Origin: Spirochaetales bacterium
Lineage (GTDB): Bacteria; Spirochaetota; Leptospiria; Leptospirales; Leptonemataceae
DNA length: 64,000 bases
Assembly: GCA_015075425.1 (NCBI GenBank)
Contig: JABTUL010000002.1
Coordinates: 992,001 to 1,056,000, forward strand
Reading direction: 5' to 3'
Of this stretch, positions 1 to 9,224 are shown piece after piece. Under the pieces are notes generated by a model. It was not told the DNA's origin and ran no database searches. It saw only the letters and a program-made list of their open reading frames with translations. Both the position numbers and the translations under genes were made by a program. Each line of letters begins with the position of its first letter. Within the stretch, counting starts at the first letter, position 1.

Positions 1-561
1 GCGTGGGCGGCCGGGTACCTTGCCGCAAGCTTCCACTTCCGCGTACACCGGCGGGAATCCCAATACCTGTGCTCACCCGCTTTCATCTACAACAAGCTCA
101 ATGGTGGGCGCAATGAGGGCATTGAGATTCTGGATGCGCTGAAGCTCCTCAAGTACAGCGGCTGCCCGCATGTAGATCACATGCCTTACATAGATTCCGA
201 CTATCTGCGTCAGCCCGAGGCCCGCGCTCTGCTGGATGCTCCCCGCTTTTTAATCAGTGGATTTGGCCGGGTGGATTTTGCCGATATCAATCAGCTCAAA
301 GCCCATTTGTTACAGCGCAAAGTGATCATTGCCACCTTTAGAATTACAACCAATTTTGTGAAGCTTTCCAGTCGCACCTGGAAACAGCCCGAGGGCTTTG
401 CAGCCGGCCGACACACGGTGGGCATAGTTGGCTATGACGACGAGAACCAAGTTTTTCTGATTCAGAACTCGGTGGGCCGTTCCTGGGGGCGGGGTGGGCT
501 CGCGGAAATTCCCTATCCCTGGCTCATGCGTACGACCGGCAAAGCCTACGTTCTCTGGTAG
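1..561 (+). CDS. Papain-like (C1) cysteine peptidase, C-terminal part
   Basis: The reading frame is open from the first base of the window, so the gene starts upstream; 186 residues are visible. The first residues (AWAAGY) match the helix that follows the catalytic Cys in bacterial C1A peptidases, so the Cys itself probably lies just outside the window. Next come CSPAFIYNKLNGG, a typical occluding segment, the catalytic-His region AGRHTVGIVGYDD, and the Asn region FLIQNSVGRSWGRGG. The His and Asn of the catalytic dyad/triad are therefore present. Such enzymes usually act as exported or cytoplasmic proteases. The gene ends 58 bases before a convergent lipoprotein gene, with a shared hairpin between them. 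The family is clear; the substrate is unknown. Confidence 0.85.
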   Translation, partial: AWAAGYLAASFHFRVHRRESQYLCSPAFIYNKLNGGRNEGIEILDALKLLKYSGCPHVDHMPYIDSDYLRQPEARALLDAPRFLISGFGRVDFADINQLKAHLLQRKVIIATFRITTNFVKLSSRTWKQPEGFAAGRHTVGIVGYDDENQVFLIQNSVGRSWGRGGLAEIPYPWLMRTTGKAYVLW

Positions 562-573
562 TCAGGCAAAAAA

Positions 574-593
574 AAGCCAGCTTACGCTGGCTT
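574..593. terminator. Bidirectional intrinsic terminator
   Basis: An 8-bp perfect stem AAGCCAGC/GCTGGCTT with a TTAC loop is preceded by an A-run and followed by a T-rich stretch. It lies between the stop codons of the convergent peptidase and OmpA-lipoprotein genes and can serve both. Confidence 0.75.
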
Positions 594-619
594 CTTTCCA
601 GACCCTGTGGGATTTCCGA

Positions 620-1159
620 TTACATTCCGGCTGCCGGAACGATTTTGAAACTCACCCGCCGATTGCGCTGATCCGTAGTGTCCAGATCTGGCAGAGGTTC
701 ATCATCGGCTATGCCTTTGTAGACCATCTTGTCAGATGGCACGCCTTTGGCTTTCAGTTCTTCATAGATGTTGCGAGCCCGCTCTGTTGCATACCAGATG
801 TTACCGCGCTTGCCGTCCATGGCATCGCGAGGACCGATGCTACAGGTGTGCCCGGTAACTTGCAGAACGAAGCCGGCCGGAACCTGATTTAAGGCCTTCT
901 CAATATTTTCCTTGTTCTTATCTGCCCAGCTGGCAAAATTGCCGGCAGCTGTTTGCTTGTAAGCATAGCCTTTGTCTTCCGGTGAATAAGATCCCATGCC
1001 GTCCAGGGCCTGGTTAATGCCGCGGATGATGGCTGTGGTATCTACTGATGGAACGCTTGGGCCGCCACGCTCTGCGGTCTGCTTGGATTTGCAGAAACTG
1101 AGCGAAAGCGCTGCCATAGCGATCAGAACGATGCTTTGCATTTGGATAGTTGATTTCAT
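620..1159 (-). CDS. OmpA-family lipoprotein (Loa22-like)
   Basis: A 179-residue protein with an N-terminal signal sequence ending in LSLSFC, which fits the relaxed spirochaetal lipobox, so it is probably a lipoprotein. The C-terminal half is an OmpA-like peptidoglycan-binding domain: LQVTGHT, ATERARNIYEELKAKG and DQRNRRVSFKI follow the order of the family. The domain should tether the outer membrane to peptidoglycan. The Asp that normally follows GHT in this motif is replaced by Cys (GHTCSIG), while the Arg of the RA(R) helix is kept. A GGGAG ribosome binding site precedes the ATG. The architecture resembles Leptospira Loa22; orthology is not proven. Confidence 0.8.
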   Translation of the reverse strand: MKSTIQMQSIVLIAMAALSLSFCKSKQTAERGGPSVPSVDTTAIIRGINQALDGMGSYSPEDKGYAYKQTAAGNFASWADKNKENIEKALNQVPAGFVLQVTGHTCSIGPRDAMDGKRGNIWYATERARNIYEELKAKGVPSDKMVYKGIADDEPLPDLDTTDQRNRRVSFKIVPAAGM

Positions 1160-1320
1160 GGATCAATACACTCCCGTTGATATACGGGGCATAGAATTCA
1201 GGAAAGAGCTGGATGAAAACCATTTTTTTCTCGCTTCAGGCAGTTCCATCGCTCGCCGGAGAATTCCGAATTATGTCGCATTGGATCGCCCCGTGAGGAG
1301 AAGCACCCGGATGAAAATCT

Positions 1321-2247
1321 GTGGAAGCTGAGAAGTCCCTGCACGCAGAAGTTCATGAATCGGGCATGCGTCTGGACCGCTACCTGCATGAAATTTTTCC
1401 GGATGTGACGCGCAGTCGCTTCCAGCACTGGATAGAGGCCGGTTGCGTGAGCATAACCGGCCAACAGCCACCGCTCAAGCCTTCTTTTGTTGTCAAAGCG
1501 GGTCAGCAAATCACGGTCGTGCCACCGGCCCCGCGAGCGACCTTGATCGAGCCGCAGGAAGTTCCTTTCAGCGTGCTCTATGAAGACGCAGAACTCATTG
1601 TGATTCACAAGCCAGCAGGCTACGCCGTTCACCCCGGTCCGGAAGATGCGTCCGTGACCATAGCTTCCGGACTGTTGCATCGCTGGCGTGATTTACCGGG
1701 GCATCGCGTACGGCCGGGGATCGTGCATCGGCTGGACAAGGCCACGGAGGGGGTTCTCCTTGTGGCCCGCACCGAGTTTGCCCTGTCCCATCTATCGCGG
1801 CAGTTCCACGATCGCACCGTCGAGAAAGAATACTTTGCCTGGGTCATGGGAGCACCGTCAGCTTCCGGAACCATTGCAGCTCCCATAGGCAGGAGACGCG
1901 GCGATGATTTACGAATGAGCATCCGCGGCGACGGTCGCCAGGCCATAACCCATTATGCTGTGACCCGGGCTGTGAACAGCAGGACGGGCCGCAAATTCAG
2001 CGCTCTGAAACTGACCATCGAGACCGGTAGAACGCATCAGATTCGCGTGCATCTTGCCCATCTGGGTTGTCCGGTGGTGGGCGATCCTCTGTACAGCCGC
2101 ACCTATCGTCGGTTTGAAAAATACGGCATGATGCTTCTGGCCAGACGGCTTTCTTTTGATCATCCCCGGAGCCAGGAGCGACTCAGCTTTAGCATTGATT
2201 TTCCCGAGCGATTCCAGAGGTTTGCTCTGGAATGTTCCGAACTATGA
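1321..2247 (+). CDS. RluA/RluD-family 23S rRNA pseudouridine synthase
   Basis: A 308-residue enzyme that isomerises uridine to pseudouridine in structured RNA, most likely large-subunit rRNA. An S4 RNA-binding domain begins at MRLDRYLHEIF (about residues 16-63). The catalytic motif GIVHRLDKATEG holds the conserved Asp near residue 139, and GRTHQIRVHLAHLG is the family's C-terminal signature. A TGA nine bases upstream in the same frame limits the start to GTG 1321 or ATG 1366; GTG is chosen because the S4 domain needs the extra residues. The GAGGAG at 1295-1300 is rather far from it. The stop overlaps the next start in ATGA. The exact target uridines cannot be told. Confidence 0.88.
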   Translation: MEAEKSLHAEVHESGMRLDRYLHEIFPDVTRSRFQHWIEAGCVSITGQQPPLKPSFVVKAGQQITVVPPAPRATLIEPQEVPFSVLYEDAELIVIHKPAGYAVHPGPEDASVTIASGLLHRWRDLPGHRVRPGIVHRLDKATEGVLLVARTEFALSHLSRQFHDRTVEKEYFAWVMGAPSASGTIAAPIGRRRGDDLRMSIRGDGRQAITHYAVTRAVNSRTGRKFSALKLTIETGRTHQIRVHLAHLGCPVVGDPLYSRTYRRFEKYGMMLLARRLSFDHPRSQERLSFSIDFPERFQRFALECSEL

Positions 2248-3035
2248 ACCCCCTCCGGATTCAGCCCTGCCGGCACAGGTCAGTGCAGAAAAAGATTCTC
2301 GCTTTTTTGATTCTGGCAGTCTTGCTGATCGATTGTCGCAAGGGCTTTGATCGGCCTTCCCCATTGCGGAACCGGCACAAGAGTGCCCTTGAGTTGCAGG
2401 AAGCTTTCCGCAGTGTTTACGATCTGTACCGCGATTCTGTTGTGTTCATTACGACAGAACAGTACGTGCGCGTTTCTCCCTTCGGTGACGATTCCATCTT
2501 TGCCTTTCTTTTTGGAGGTTCCCGCGTGCAACGTCAGGTTCAGATGGGCACGGGTTTTGTGCTCACGACCGATGGCTTTATTTGCACCAACCATCACGTC
2601 ATTGCCGGAAAAACAAGGATAGTAGTCAAAGTGGCTGGCCAGGTGTATCCGGCCCGGATTATCGGAGCGGATCCAGAAATCGACATAGCCTTGCTGAAAA
2701 TAGAGGGAACGGGTTTCAAGCCGGTGCACTTTGGTGATTCCGATCAAACCCAGGTAGGGGACTGGGCCATAGCCATTGGCAATCCTTTTGGGCTTGAGCG
2801 GACCTTTACTGTGGGTGTGGTGAGCGCCATTGCCCGTAGCGTTGGTGACCGCCAGTCCTATATCCAGACCGATGCTTCCATCAACCCTGGTAACTCTGGA
2901 GGGCCGCTGATCAATGTGAATGGCGAGGTCATCGGTGTGAACCGAATGATCTATTCTTCCACGGGGGCCAGTGCCGGGATCGGTTTTGCTATCCCCATCA
3001 ACACGGTGCGGCGGATTCTGGCCCGTTACCTGTAA
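2244..3035 (+). CDS. Trypsin-like serine protease, HtrA-type without PDZ
   Basis: 263 residues from an ATG that overlaps the previous stop. The N-terminus has a hydrophobic segment ending in LLIDC, a possible lipobox, so the protein is exported and perhaps lipid-anchored. The catalytic triad is visible: His118 in TNHHVIAG, Asp147 in EIDIALLKI and Ser218 in NPGNSGGPL. Sequence and order match the S1C (DegP/HtrA) protease core, but the protein ends right after the protease domain; no PDZ domain is present. It is likely a periplasmic quality-control or processing protease with non-PDZ regulation. It is co-transcribed with the pseudouridine synthase. Confidence 0.87.
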   Translation: MNPLRIQPCRHRSVQKKILAFLILAVLLIDCRKGFDRPSPLRNRHKSALELQEAFRSVYDLYRDSVVFITTEQYVRVSPFGDDSIFAFLFGGSRVQRQVQMGTGFVLTTDGFICTNHHVIAGKTRIVVKVAGQVYPARIIGADPEIDIALLKIEGTGFKPVHFGDSDQTQVGDWAIAIGNPFGLERTFTVGVVSAIARSVGDRQSYIQTDASINPGNSGGPLINVNGEVIGVNRMIYSSTGASAGIGFAIPINTVRRILARYL

Positions 3036-3169
3036 ATGCTGTGCTTCCTGTACCACAGTGTTGCATTTTTGACACACTTTTGGGGTCCATGAACCCATTT
3101 CCGGATGCTTTTACCGGGAGGTTGAGGTCAAAATGCCCTGGTACGCATCTTGCAATGGTTCAGGTCAGA

Positions 3170-4072
3170 ATGGAGACTGTGCTGCCTTATCTTGGAAACC
3201 CTTACCGGGGCACGATTCGTCAAAAGACCATCATCCGCGGTAAAGGCGTTCATTCCGGTGATACGTCAACCCTGACCATCGAGCCCGCACCCATCGGTAC
3301 TGGACTGGTGTTCCGGCCCACCCGCGCGGATAAAGGCAGCATTCCCGTCAGTCCGTTCTACGTCACGGGCACAGCTAATGCCGTCACTCTGGCCAATGAG
3401 CACTGGGAAGTTCAGACGGTTGAACATTTGCTGGCCGCTTGCGCAGTGTTGGGACTCACGGATGCCTATTTTGGCATTTCTGCGGCGGAAATCCCCATCA
3501 TGGACGGCTCTGCAGCCCCCTTTTATGAGGCCATCCAGTCGGCCGGGATAGAGCTATCCAGCACCCCTGTGGCCCCCTTAGTTTTGCGCTCCCCGGTCTG
3601 GGTGGTGGATCGGGATCGATACGTTGTAGCCCTGCCATCCCCCGTCTTCCAGACCACTTACTCCATCCATTACGAACATCCTTTGCTTTCCGGGCAATCC
3701 GTGCACATGGAGCTAAATAACACAGCTTTTACAGAGGAAATCGTTCGGGCCCGGACTTTTGGCTTCCGGAAGGACGTGGAGGCATTACGGGGTCAGGGCT
3801 TGGCGCGCGGCGCCTCCCTGGAAAATGCTGTTGTTCTGGATGACTCGGGCTATGAAAATGAGCTACGTTATGCCAATGAATGTGTCCGCCACAAGGTTCT
3901 GGATCTCGTCGGGGATCTGTACCTCATGAATCGACCTCTGGTTGCTCATGTCATTGCCCATAAGGCAGGGCACGCTCTGGATGTCAGTCTGGCCAAGAAG
4001 ATCCTGACCGGCGCGGCCATGGATGAGCTGGCCCAGCGTAAAGAGCAGGAAAGTCTGCGGCATTCGGCCTGA
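3170..4072 (+). CDS. lpxC: UDP-3-O-acyl-N-acetylglucosamine deacetylase
   Basis: LpxC carries out the first committed step of lipid A synthesis, a zinc-dependent deacetylation in the cytoplasm. The sequence shows IIRGKGVHSGDTSTL near the N-terminus, the zinc His in VQTVEHLLAA, the catalytic region AAEIPIMDGSAAPF, zinc His and Asp in NECVRHKVLDLVGDLYLM, and the general base His in KAGHALDVSLAKK. The ATG at 3170 (AGG five bases upstream) gives 300 residues, the usual length; an in-frame ATG at 3155 is possible and a far upstream one at 3041 is too long. Its presence shows that the organism makes lipid A. Confidence 0.93.
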   Translation: METVLPYLGNPYRGTIRQKTIIRGKGVHSGDTSTLTIEPAPIGTGLVFRPTRADKGSIPVSPFYVTGTANAVTLANEHWEVQTVEHLLAACAVLGLTDAYFGISAAEIPIMDGSAAPFYEAIQSAGIELSSTPVAPLVLRSPVWVVDRDRYVVALPSPVFQTTYSIHYEHPLLSGQSVHMELNNTAFTEEIVRARTFGFRKDVEALRGQGLARGASLENAVVLDDSGYENELRYANECVRHKVLDLVGDLYLMNRPLVAHVIAHKAGHALDVSLAKKILTGAAMDELAQRKEQESLRHSA

Positions 4073-4168
4073 ACTTTCAAGAAATGCTTTTCCTCTGAAT
4101 TGTCTTTAATAGAGATTTCCCCTTAAGCCGATCTTATAAGTATGCCCGCGGGCATGAAGGGGCCGAAC

Positions 4169-7100
4169 GTGGAATTTCTTGCTGAAATAGGAAGTCGAAC
4201 CTACTTTAACTTCTACTCCTTTGCTTCGATCCTTGCGGTCGTTCTGTGTTTGTTCCTCGCTGTTTTTCTGCTGAGTTTGAAGAATAAATCAAAGAGTACG
4301 ACCCACTTCGGGATCATGTTTTTGACGGCGGCTCCATTCTACCTGGCCTATGCCCTTACAGCTTTTTATTACCATCCAGACGGTGCCTTACATCGCTGGC
4401 TCACCGTCGGTCTAATCTTCCCGCTCGAAATCCACATGACACAGTGGCTTTTTAAATTTCCTACAAATTCTCACCCGCGCCTTTCGCGTCTGATCATGGT
4501 CATTCAGTACGCTCTGGCTCTTACAGTCACTGGCATCTTTATCAACGTAACGTGGGATGCGAACCGGGTGTTCCTTTTTTCGGCTCACTATTGGGACTTT
4601 GACGCTGAAGACATTTCGCGCACGGTTGCTTATTTGATTCAGGCCTACCTTGCTGTAATTCTGGTGACCGGCATCTGGAAGGCCGTAGTCACTAAATCTG
4701 GAGAACGATGGGCTATTATTCAGATTGTGATTGCGTTATTGATTTCTACAATCGTCCCATCGCGAACCAATGTGTTGAGCCGCGATGGCGCTCTTGATCG
4801 GGGTACGCACCAGACTTTGATGGTCTTACTGTTACTGTTAGCCTTTTTTGTCATGTTCATCATTTATTTGAACAGTACCAAAGATCGTACGTCCTTCATG
4901 GCCAAAATTGTCGGTATTTCTCTGGTTACCTTCTTGATTACTCTGCAATTTCTGGGATTCTTCCAGACGCGCGCCGGAGAAGAGCAGTATGATGCTCTGC
5001 GCCGTGAACACGTGTATCGCGCGCTGGAAGGTGGAGATCGCGACCGCGACATTGAATACATTTTACGTTATGATCTGGCAGCGGGTCGAATGGACCGCGT
5101 TTTCATGGTGGACGGCGTAAACATTGATTTTGACGATCATACTGAAGAACTCAAAAATTCCGCCGTTTATGCCGCTCTTGCTGCTTTACCGCCGGAATCT
5201 TTCCGTGATCGTTATGCCGGGCTTTTCGGGAATTCGGAATACTTTCGTGGCTATCGGGAGTCTGTTGTTGCTTTTGTGGACGACTATCCCGCTGATGATG
5301 AGCTGAAAGCTGCAACGTTTGAGTACATAGAAGCATTGAACACAGACGCCCTGGTAAATTTCAACAAGCTCAACGTTCTTTCCAATGACGATTTTCGCGG
5401 CGCGGCTCTCAAGCATTTGCAGAAACCGGGAGAGCGATTTGTGCACTTTGCCTCTGCCTTACAGAAGTCTATTGAACAATCGCCTCTCCAGGGAGCCGAA
5501 CTAAAAGAGGAAGTTCTGAAATATTTAAGTCCCTTCCGGGCGCCGATGGTCCGCACCTATCGGAAAAACATGGATGAAACTCGCGATAACTACAGACATT
5601 TCATCGCTTACGTGTATCAGGATCGAACCCGCACCGCCATGTATGAGGTGGGCTTTGCCTACACGGCCTACAGGGCCTTCATGCATCCCGCAGCACTCAT
5701 TCAGACTTTGATTCTCTGTGCAGTTCTCTTTGTGGTCCTCGGACTCTTTCCGCTTTTCTTCAGGGGAAGCCTGTTGCTCCCGCTGCGTTCCCTGCTCGAT
5801 GGCGTTCGCAAAGTAAACGATGGTGATTTGAGCGTGAAAGTACCGGTCAAGGTGGAGGATGAAATCGGCTTCATTACGGATTCTTTCAATAACATGGTGA
5901 CCTCTATCCGCGATGCCCGTGCCCAGCTTGAGGACTACGCGCATAACTTGGAAGAGAAGGTGAAGGATCGTACCGCTGAGCTGAATAAAACCCTGGAGCA
6001 GGTCCAGGCTTTGAAAGTCCAGCAGGACGGAGACTATTTCCTGACCTCGCTTCTGGCCCGACCCCTTTTCTACAATGCAAATAAATCTCGCACTGTAACT
6101 ACAGAATTTATTCTGATGCAGAAGAAAAACTTTGAATTCCGGAACAAAAAATCGGATCTGGGTGGGGACATCTGCGTTACCGGGATGTTACGGTTGGGCC
6201 AGCCGGACAATTTCCGGCGTTACATCGTTGCTGTGAACGGCGATGCCATGGGAAAGTCCATGCAGGGAGCTGGCGGAGCGCTGGTTATGGGCGTTGTCAT
6301 GAATTCTATCATGGCGCGTTCGGCCAAAAACAATCGAATCTTGGACACAACGCCTGAAGCATGGCTGGCGGAAGTCTATGAAGAGCTTCACGGTGTTTTT
6401 CTGGCCTTCAATGGTTCTATGGTGATTTCTGCTGTGATCAGCGTAATTGATGAAGAGACGGGAGAAATGTGGTACATCAACGCCGAACATCCCTACACGG
6501 TACTGTACCGTAACGGCCGGGCAACTTTTGTAGAGGAAGAGATGATGCTGCGTAAAATCGGCCTGGAATCGGAGATTCCCTTTTCCGTCCGGAAATTTCA
6601 ACTGGAGCCGGGAGACCTTTTGATTATGGGTTCAGACGGCCGCGATGATATAGACATCACTCCCGGCGCAGAAGTCCGTACAATCAACGAAGATGAAACT
6701 TTGTTCCTGCGTCGGGTGGAAGAATCGCGCGGCGATCTGAATGGAATCGTTGAACGCTTGAAAGCTTTCGGGACGCTCACGGACGACCTTTCCCTGCTGC
6801 GGATAGGCTTTCAGGAAGATCCGGCGCTGCGTCGAGAAAGTTTGCTTGAACCGCAAAAGACAATTATTGATATCGATTTACAACCCGAATTGATCGATCA
6901 GGACGCGGAGCAAACTTTTGAACGATTGTTTCAGCGCGGTCGTCAGCTGGTCCGGGAGGGAAAATCCGGCGAAGCCCTGGAATACTTAAAAGAAGCTTAC
7001 AATCTCCGTCGCGATGTTCCAGCTTTGAATAAAACCATGGCCGTGCTTACTTTCAAAGAAAAGGACTATCGTCAGGCTGTAGAGATTCTGGATAAGTATT

Positions 7101-7363
7101 TACAGCACGATCCGGGTATTGTCGACTTCTGGCTGTACCTTTCCATTGCTCACAAGCGCAATGGAAATTACAACAAAGCGCTGGAGGCAGCCCAGAGAGT
7201 TTTTGAAATGAATCCGGATCGGGTTCCCAATCTTGTGCAGCTGGCTGATCTGTATCAGAAGCTCGGTCATATGGGCCGGGCGCGAATTTTTCTGGAAAAG
7301 GCCCTGGAACTTGATCCCACCAATGAACAGGCGCAATCGCTGCAAGCCAGTATGGCAGGCTGA
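4169..7363 (+). CDS. Membrane SpoIIE-family PP2C phosphatase with HAMP and C-terminal TPRs
   Basis: About 1064 residues. Six or more N-terminal membrane helices (roughly residues 10-270) are followed by an extracytoplasmic region, another helix, a HAMP domain (about 535-587), a coiled coil, a SpoIIE/PP2C domain (about 625-880) and TPR repeats (about 910-1055). It should sense a signal outside the membrane and dephosphorylate a Ser/Thr-phosphorylated protein. Metal-binding Asp residues are present in LGGDICVTG, VNGDAMGKSMQGAGGAL, MGSDGRDDI and LTDDLSLLRI, but the usual DVSGHG signature is replaced by GDAMGKSMQ. GTG 4169 has AAGGGG six bases upstream; ATG 4142 is an alternative without a clear site. 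A close paralogue of the catalytic and TPR part lies at 39130-41805. Confidence 0.85.
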   Translation: MEFLAEIGSRTYFNFYSFASILAVVLCLFLAVFLLSLKNKSKSTTHFGIMFLTAAPFYLAYALTAFYYHPDGALHRWLTVGLIFPLEIHMTQWLFKFPTNSHPRLSRLIMVIQYALALTVTGIFINVTWDANRVFLFSAHYWDFDAEDISRTVAYLIQAYLAVILVTGIWKAVVTKSGERWAIIQIVIALLISTIVPSRTNVLSRDGALDRGTHQTLMVLLLLLAFFVMFIIYLNSTKDRTSFMAKIVGISLVTFLITLQFLGFFQTRAGEEQYDALRREHVYRALEGGDRDRDIEYILRYDLAAGRMDRVFMVDGVNIDFDDHTEELKNSAVYAALAALPPESFRDRYAGLFGNSEYFRGYRESVVAFVDDYPADDELKAATFEYIEALNTDALVNFNKLNVLSNDDFRGAALKHLQKPGERFVHFASALQKSIEQSPLQGAELKEEVLKYLSPFRAPMVRTYRKNMDETRDNYRHFIAYVYQDRTRTAMYEVGFAYTAYRAFMHPAALIQTLILCAVLFVVLGLFPLFFRGSLLLPLRSLLDGVRKVNDGDLSVKVPVKVEDEIGFITDSFNNMVTSIRDARAQLEDYAHNLEEKVKDRTAELNKTLEQVQALKVQQDGDYFLTSLLARPLFYNANKSRTVTTEFILMQKKNFEFRNKKSDLGGDICVTGMLRLGQPDNFRRYIVAVNGDAMGKSMQGAGGALVMGVVMNSIMARSAKNNRILDTTPEAWLAEVYEELHGVFLAFNGSMVISAVISVIDEETGEMWYINAEHPYTVLYRNGRATFVEEEMMLRKIGLESEIPFSVRKFQLEPGDLLIMGSDGRDDIDITPGAEVRTINEDETLFLRRVEESRGDLNGIVERLKAFGTLTDDLSLLRIGFQEDPALRRESLLEPQKTIIDIDLQPELIDQDAEQTFERLFQRGRQLVREGKSGEALEYLKEAYNLRRDVPALNKTMAVLTFKEKDYRQAVEILDKYLQHDPGIVDFWLYLSIAHKRNGNYNKALEAAQRVFEMNPDRVPNLVQLADLYQKLGHMGRARIFLEKALELDPTNEQAQSLQASMAG

Positions 7364-7866
7364 TGAAATCTCACCAGCGCCAGAAGCTTCCGGTTGATCC
7401 GCGTTTACAAAGAAAACTATTCCTGGGGGCCCTTGCTCCTTTTTTGCTGCTGTTTGTTGCCTGTGCCGTGTACGCGGCCTACCTCAGCGCGGGCTATGTT
7501 CCTCTTCTTGTTTTGAGCGGACTGTTTGCGGGCTGCTCTTTGCTGCTCTACTTTTCCCTGCGACGTGTCAGTAGCAAAATCACGGGCCCGCTGGTCAATA
7601 TCAGCCATGTACTCGAAGGAGTTGCCGGGGGAGATCTCACCCGGCGAGCTCATGTTCGCAAAGGCGATGAACTTAAGGAGCATGCTGAAAAGCTGAATCG
7701 GACATTGACGGAGATTCAGGCAAGAATCAAACGAGCCCGCTCGTTTTGCCAGTATACGTCAGGAGAAATGGAGCGCATGAAGCAGGAAAAACCAGATCCT
7801 TCGCTGGAGCGGATCGCAGATCTGGTAAAATCCGTGGACGAGGCACTGGAAACCTTTAAGACATGA
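7363..7866 (+). CDS. Two-helix membrane protein with HAMP domain
   Basis: 167 residues. Two membrane helices (about residues 20-42 and 46-68) are followed directly by a HAMP-like linker (SSKITGPLVNISHVLEGVAGGDLTRR in pieces; about 70-122) and a charged helical tail. No catalytic output domain follows. The ATG shares one base with the previous stop (TGATG), and the stop overlaps the following start (ATGA), so the three genes are translationally coupled. It may transmit or modulate the signal of the upstream SpoIIE phosphatase; that role is inferred from position only. Confidence 0.75.
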   Translation: MKSHQRQKLPVDPRLQRKLFLGALAPFLLLFVACAVYAAYLSAGYVPLLVLSGLFAGCSLLLYFSLRRVSSKITGPLVNISHVLEGVAGGDLTRRAHVRKGDELKEHAEKLNRTLTEIQARIKRARSFCQYTSGEMERMKQEKPDPSLERIADLVKSVDEALETFKT

Positions 7867-9173
7867 TTACCCGTCTCGAAGACATTGTAAAAGAATTACA
7901 AGAAATTGATGCTGATATTTCTGAGCTGGAGCGCCTGAAGAACCGAATCCCTGGCAATCGTCCCTATACCCGCAAGCTGGAATCAACTTTTGACCGGCAA
8001 ATCAATGAGCTGCTGAATCGAAAAACTGCTTTGCACGATCTGGAGATGGAGGAACCTCCTCCCGAACTCATGAAAGAGATCTTTAGTTTTGACCTGGCCA
8101 CAGCCAGCACCATCCACGGCCGGGCCCGCGTCTTTGAGCCGACGCGCAAAGAAGAAGCAGTGGTGGCTTTTTTGAAAACCATTCCTAAAACGGAGATCCA
8201 TCTACACATTGAGGCCTGTATTTCCGCGGCAACCCTGGCCCGGCTTCTGGAGAAGAATAAAGTCACCTATACACAGGAAAAGTTAAAAAAACTGTATCAG
8301 TTTACAGATCTGGGCGGTTTTATCGAGCTATTTTTTTTCATTCTGGATGCTATCAAGCAGCCGGATGATTTTAAGCTGATCTTCCAGAATCTGCGGGAAT
8401 ACCTGGAAGAGAATAATGTACGCTATGCGGAAGTATTCCTTGCTCCCTCCAAAATGATTCAGAACGGTCTGGATTTCAATGAAATCATGCAGGTCCTGGA
8501 CCGGGAAGCGCGGGAATGTCGGCTATCTGGCGGACCGGAAGTTTCTTACCTGATTGATGTCTCCCGCACCTTTGGTCCGGATAATGCCAGTAAGAATTTG
8601 CAGCGGGTGATGGCTGCTAAAGTGAGCAGCATCATTGGCATTGGTCTCGGGGGGAATGAACTCAAGGGGCCGGCCCGTGACTTTGCCTCGGTTTTTGCCC
8701 AGGCTCGTGCGGCCGGCCTGCATACAGTGGCCCATGCAGGGGAAGACGACGGTCCCTGGTCGGTTCGTGATACTGTGGAAATTCTCAAAGCGGAAAGAAT
8801 CGGCCATGGCATTTCCATGGTGCAGGACCCCGACCTGATGGAAAAAGTTAAGCGCCTGGAAATACCCGTAGAAATCTGCCTGACTTCGAACATTTTTACC
8901 GGTAAGTATGTCAAAAGGGAAGAGGATCACCCCGTGCGCCGCTACTATGATGAAGGGATCATCTGCACAATCAACACGGATGATCCAGAGATTTTCAATG
9001 TGACTCTGACTCAGGAATATTTTAAGTTTTATAAATATCTAAATTTTACAATTACCGAACTGGTAGACCTGGTCCGCCAGGGTGTGTATGGCAGCTTCCA
9101 TCCTGATCCCGGTAAACTGTGGCGCAGTTTTGAAAGTGACATTGCGAAGCTGCGTGAAGAAGCCCGGCTCTGA
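7863..9173 (+). CDS. Adenosine deaminase family protein with N-terminal coiled coil
   Basis: 436 residues. From about residue 100 the protein follows the adenosine/adenine deaminase fold: zinc-binding EIHLHIEAC, VAHAGEDDG (zinc His and catalytic Glu), ERIGHGISM, and TDDPEIFN with the zinc Asp. It should hydrolyse an adenine-based purine to the 6-oxo form. Two things are odd: the usual HxHxxG start reads HLHIEA, with Ala for Gly, and there are about 100 extra N-terminal residues rich in Glu, Lys and Leu that look like a coiled coil. It overlaps the HAMP gene by four bases, so it belongs to a signalling operon. Substrate choice (adenosine, adenine or another) cannot be settled. Confidence 0.85.
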   Translation: MITRLEDIVKELQEIDADISELERLKNRIPGNRPYTRKLESTFDRQINELLNRKTALHDLEMEEPPPELMKEIFSFDLATASTIHGRARVFEPTRKEEAVVAFLKTIPKTEIHLHIEACISAATLARLLEKNKVTYTQEKLKKLYQFTDLGGFIELFFFILDAIKQPDDFKLIFQNLREYLEENNVRYAEVFLAPSKMIQNGLDFNEIMQVLDREARECRLSGGPEVSYLIDVSRTFGPDNASKNLQRVMAAKVSSIIGIGLGGNELKGPARDFASVFAQARAAGLHTVAHAGEDDGPWSVRDTVEILKAERIGHGISMVQDPDLMEKVKRLEIPVEICLTSNIFTGKYVKREEDHPVRRYYDEGIICTINTDDPEIFNVTLTQEYFKFYKYLNFTITELVDLVRQGVYGSFHPDPGKLWRSFESDIAKLREEARL

Positions 9174-9224
9174 ATAGTGCTCGACGGAAGCTGCCCTTCC
9201 CTGAAAGTTGCAAAAGAGGTTTCT

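Noticed and set aside
1311-1331. Six-codon ORF (ATG 1311) with a good ribosome binding site before the pseudouridine synthase as a leader peptide
   Set aside because: No attenuator-like structure or biased codons; more likely chance, although it may explain the distant GAGGAG.
3069-3097. TTGACA upstream of lpxC as a promoter
   Set aside because: No acceptable -10 hexamer at 16-18 bases.
2280-3098. A 272-codon minus-strand frame opposite the serine protease
   Set aside because: Low-complexity, His/Arg-rich product without motifs; protease triad proves the other strand.
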